DNA of 7,907 nt from Bacteroidales bacterium (GTDB lineage: Bacteria; Bacteroidota; Bacteroidia; Bacteroidales; F082): NCBI GenBank assembly GCA_900771045.1, contig CAAGMM010000479.1, positions 1-7,907 of the forward strand. The letters are read 5' to 3'. Position numbers and translations under genes: made by a program. Positions 5,839 through 7,907 of this stretch are shown here, one piece after another (positions within the stretch are counted from its first letter, which is position 1; each line of letters opens with the position of its first letter). The notes below the pieces were generated by a model. That model was not told where the DNA came from. It saw nothing but the letters and a program-made list of their open reading frames with translations, and ran no database searches.

Positions 5839-6876
5839 ATGCTGAAAGTATCTTTAGGGAAAACGGGACTCACGGTCAACAAGAACGGGTTCGGGGCGCT
5901 GCCGATACAGCGTGTCGCCAAGGACGAAGCCGTCGTCATCTTGAGGAAGGCTTTGGAAAAAGGCATCACGTATTTCGACACGGCTCGCGCCTATACCGAC
6001 AGCGAGGAGAAGATCGGCCTCGCCTTCGAGGGAATGCGCGACAAAGTCATCATAGCGACCAAGACCGGTGCCACCACAGTCAGTGATTTCAAGAACGACC
6101 TTGCAACGAGCCTCCGCCTCCTGAAGACCGACTACATCGACCTGTATCAGTTCCATAATCCGGCTTTTTGTCCGAAACCGTCTGACGGGACAGGGCTTTA
6201 CGAGGCAATGTTAGAGGCGAAGGAAGAGGGCAGGATACGTCATATCGGCATAACGAACCATCGTCTTTCCGTCGCTTCCGAAGCGATAGACTCCGGACTT
6301 TACGAAACGCTTCAGTTTCCCTTTTCATATTTGGCATCCGACAAAGAAAAAGAACTCGTCAGCCGCTGCAGGGCGAAAGGCATGGGGTTCATCTGCATGA
6401 AAGCCCTCGCCGGCGGCCTCATCACCGATTCCGCCTCCGCATACGCCTTCCTCGCACAGTTCGACAACGTCCTGCCGATATGGGGGATCCAACGCGAAAG
6501 CGAACTTGACGAGTTTGTCTCGTATCAAGACAACGCACCCGTTTTGGATGCCGAGAAAGAAGCCCGCATCGCCGCCGACCGGGAGATGCTCTCCGGCAAC
6601 TTCTGCCGCGGCTGCGGTTACTGCCAGCCTTGTCCCGCCGGAATCGAAATCGAGAGCTGCAACAGGATGTACCTCTTCCTCAGACGCGCACCTTACGAAA
6701 CATATCTCACCGAAGAATTTGCAAAAAAGATGAAGCAGACGGAACAATGCAGACAGTGCGGACAATGCCGCGACAAATGCCCGTACGGCCTCGACACACC
6801 CAACCTGCTGAAACAGAACCACGACGACTTCTTCGCACACTGGAAGGAAAAAGACACTTATCTTAACAAACGCTAA
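5839..6876 (+). CDS. Aldo/keto reductase with C-terminal iron-sulfur (4Fe-4S) domain
   Basis: This 345-residue cytoplasmic oxidoreductase has an N-terminal (beta/alpha)8 aldo/keto reductase domain (about 1-235). The catalytic tetrad is visible: D47 (TYFDTAR), Y52 (AYTDSE), K75 (IATKTG) and H106 (LYQFHNP). The C-terminal part carries two cysteine clusters: C256-x2-C259-x2-C262-x2-C265-P and C304-x2-C307-x2-C310-x3-C314-P. These eight ligands could hold one or two 4Fe-4S clusters, as in the COG1453 class of ferredoxin-like aldo/keto reductases. The substrate is unknown; the Cys domain suggests electron transfer to or from the nicotinamide site. ATG 5839 is preferred over TTG 5815 because the domain begins directly with LKVSLGKTGLTV. 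The gene lies only 19 bases before the RelA/SpoT gene and may be cotranscribed with it. Confidence 0.85.
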   Translation: MLKVSLGKTGLTVNKNGFGALPIQRVAKDEAVVILRKALEKGITYFDTARAYTDSEEKIGLAFEGMRDKVIIATKTGATTVSDFKNDLATSLRLLKTDYIDLYQFHNPAFCPKPSDGTGLYEAMLEAKEEGRIRHIGITNHRLSVASEAIDSGLYETLQFPFSYLASDKEKELVSRCRAKGMGFICMKALAGGLITDSASAYAFLAQFDNVLPIWGIQRESELDEFVSYQDNAPVLDAEKEARIAADREMLSGNFCRGCGYCQPCPAGIEIESCNRMYLFLRRAPYETYLTEEFAKKMKQTEQCRQCGQCRDKCPYGLDTPNLLKQNHDDFFAHWKEKDTYLNKR

Positions 6877-6895
6877 GTCATTCATTTTCAAAAAG

Positions 6896-7907
6896 ATGAG
6901 GAACTATCCGGATACATATTCAGAAGCTGAAAAAACAGAAATAGAGAACAGGTTCAACCATCTCTTAGAAGTCTGGCAGACACGCAAGGCCGACGCCGAC
7001 GTCGAAGAAGTCACGAAAGCCTTCGAATTGGCCGTTTTCGCACACCGCGAGCAACGCCGCAAGACCGGCGAACCTTATATATACCACCCTCTCGCCGTGG
7101 CGACGATTCTCGCCGAAGACCTCGGCGTCGGACGCACGTCCATTATATGCGGGCTGCTTCACGACGTCGTCGAAGACACAGAATACGGCCTCGACTATAT
7201 CAGCGAGCATTTCGGCGAAAAAGTGGCACGCATCGTTGACGGCGTCACCAAACTCAACAACGCCGACTTCACCTCGGACGCCGACAGCATCCAGGCGGAA
7301 AACTTCAAAAAAATCATCTCGTCGATGTCGGGCGAAATGCGCGTCATCTTAGTGAAACTCGCCGACAGACTTCACAATATGCGCACCCTCGACGCCATGC
7401 CTCACCACAAACAGCTCAAAATAGCCTCGGAGACATCATTCGTCTATGCCCCACTCGCCTACCGCCTCGGCCTCTACACTGTGAAGACGGAACTCGAAGA
7501 CCTCTCACTAAAATACATCAACCCACTGATATTCAGTTCGATAAAAAAACAAATGGAACTGATGCGCGAGGCAAAGATGAACGAAATGCGCGACTTCGCA
7601 AAACCAGTGGAAGAAGCATTGAAGGCGCGTAACATCAAGGCGAGGGTGAGAATCATCGAGAGGCACGTGTGCGGAATCTGGGAGAGAATGAAGAAATACC
7701 AGCAGTCGGTGCAGGAAATTTACGACAACTACGTCGTGAGGATAATCCTCGACTGCCCCGTCGAAGACGAAAAAATCGAATGCTGGAAGACTTACGCTAT
7801 ACTCACATCAATATACCGCCCGAACAACACGCGCCTCCGTGACTGGGTCTCGTTCCCGAAAAGCAACGGATACGAATCTATTCACGCCATCATGATGAAC
7901 ACCGACG
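6896..7907 (+). CDS. RelA/SpoT (p)ppGpp enzyme, N-terminal part, with degenerate synthetase loop
   Basis: The first 337 residues of a long RelA/SpoT homologue are present; the gene runs off the window, so the rest of the synthetase and any TGS and ACT domains are unseen. The HD hydrolase domain appears complete, with H50 (FAHRE), the GEPYIYHP block (58-65), H89-D90 and E93-D94 (LLHDVVEDT), and D157 (KLADRLHNMR). These are the metal and catalytic positions for ppGpp breakdown. The synthetase domain begins at about 240: IYDNYVVRI (275-283), RLRDWVSFPKSNGYESIH (313-330). Its nucleotide-binding loop, usually GRxKS/H followed by SIWxKM, reads I253-I-E-R-H257 and GIWERM, so the conserved Gly, Arg and two Lys are changed without any gap. 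The protein may be mainly a hydrolase. ATG 6896 has no evident Shine-Dalgarno sequence and follows the reductase gene after 19 bases. Confidence 0.9.
   Translation, partial: MRNYPDTYSEAEKTEIENRFNHLLEVWQTRKADADVEEVTKAFELAVFAHREQRRKTGEPYIYHPLAVATILAEDLGVGRTSIICGLLHDVVEDTEYGLDYISEHFGEKVARIVDGVTKLNNADFTSDADSIQAENFKKIISSMSGEMRVILVKLADRLHNMRTLDAMPHHKQLKIASETSFVYAPLAYRLGLYTVKTELEDLSLKYINPLIFSSIKKQMELMREAKMNEMRDFAKPVEEALKARNIKARVRIIERHVCGIWERMKKYQQSVQEIYDNYVVRIILDCPVEDEKIECWKTYAILTSIYRPNNTRLRDWVSFPKSNGYESIHAIMMNTD

Overview
The window looks like a chromosomal segment from a Bacteroidota bacterium, probably Bacteroidales. The main clues are two Bacteroidota-type -7 boxes (TAnnTTTG) upstream of genes, starts without usable Shine-Dalgarno sequences, an OprO/OprP-like outer-membrane protein, and a RelA/SpoT protein with Bacteroidota-like wording in its synthetase region (RLRDW, PKSNGYES). 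All six supported genes lie on the + strand.

Left part (1-3229): a two-gene type IV, modification-dependent restriction module. mcrB (226-1911) carries an N-terminal PUA/EVE-like reader domain on a McrB-type AAA+ GTPase core. mcrC (1886-3229) is the PD-(D/E)xK nuclease partner and overlaps mcrB by 26 bases. There is no methyltransferase gene, as expected for a system that attacks modified DNA. The genes are more AT-rich than those to the right, and the composition is patchy inside mcrB: the McrB-specific insert is only about 23% G+C where counted. This fits horizontal acquisition and modular evolution. The leader contains a -7 box that overlaps a tandem octamer (GACCTATA).

Middle part (3230-5681): after a 206-base spacer with its own promoter come a secreted 355-residue porin-like beta-barrel protein (3436-4503) and, 26 bases later, a 383-residue polytopic inner-membrane protein (4530-5681) of the Gate/nucleoside-recognition type (CD0519/CD1768-like). 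They are probably one operon, possibly linking passage across the outer and inner membranes. The substrate is unknown.

Right part (5682-7907): a 157-base intergenic region is packed with short tandem repeats: four heptamers of TGAGCGG type, eight heptamers of GTTTAAG/GTTTAAA type, and an 11-base direct repeat next to the following start. It is followed by an aldo/keto reductase with a C-terminal double Cys cluster (5839-6876). After 19 bases comes the N-terminal 337 residues of a RelA/SpoT (p)ppGpp enzyme, cut by the window end. Its HD hydrolase site looks intact, but the conserved nucleotide-binding loop of the synthetase is substituted.

I found no RNA gene, insertion sequence or convincing CRISPR array. 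The defence-related content is a McrBC variant, not a wholly new system. The items most worth following are the modular mcrB, the hydrolase-biased RelA/SpoT candidate and the heptamer-repeat leader.
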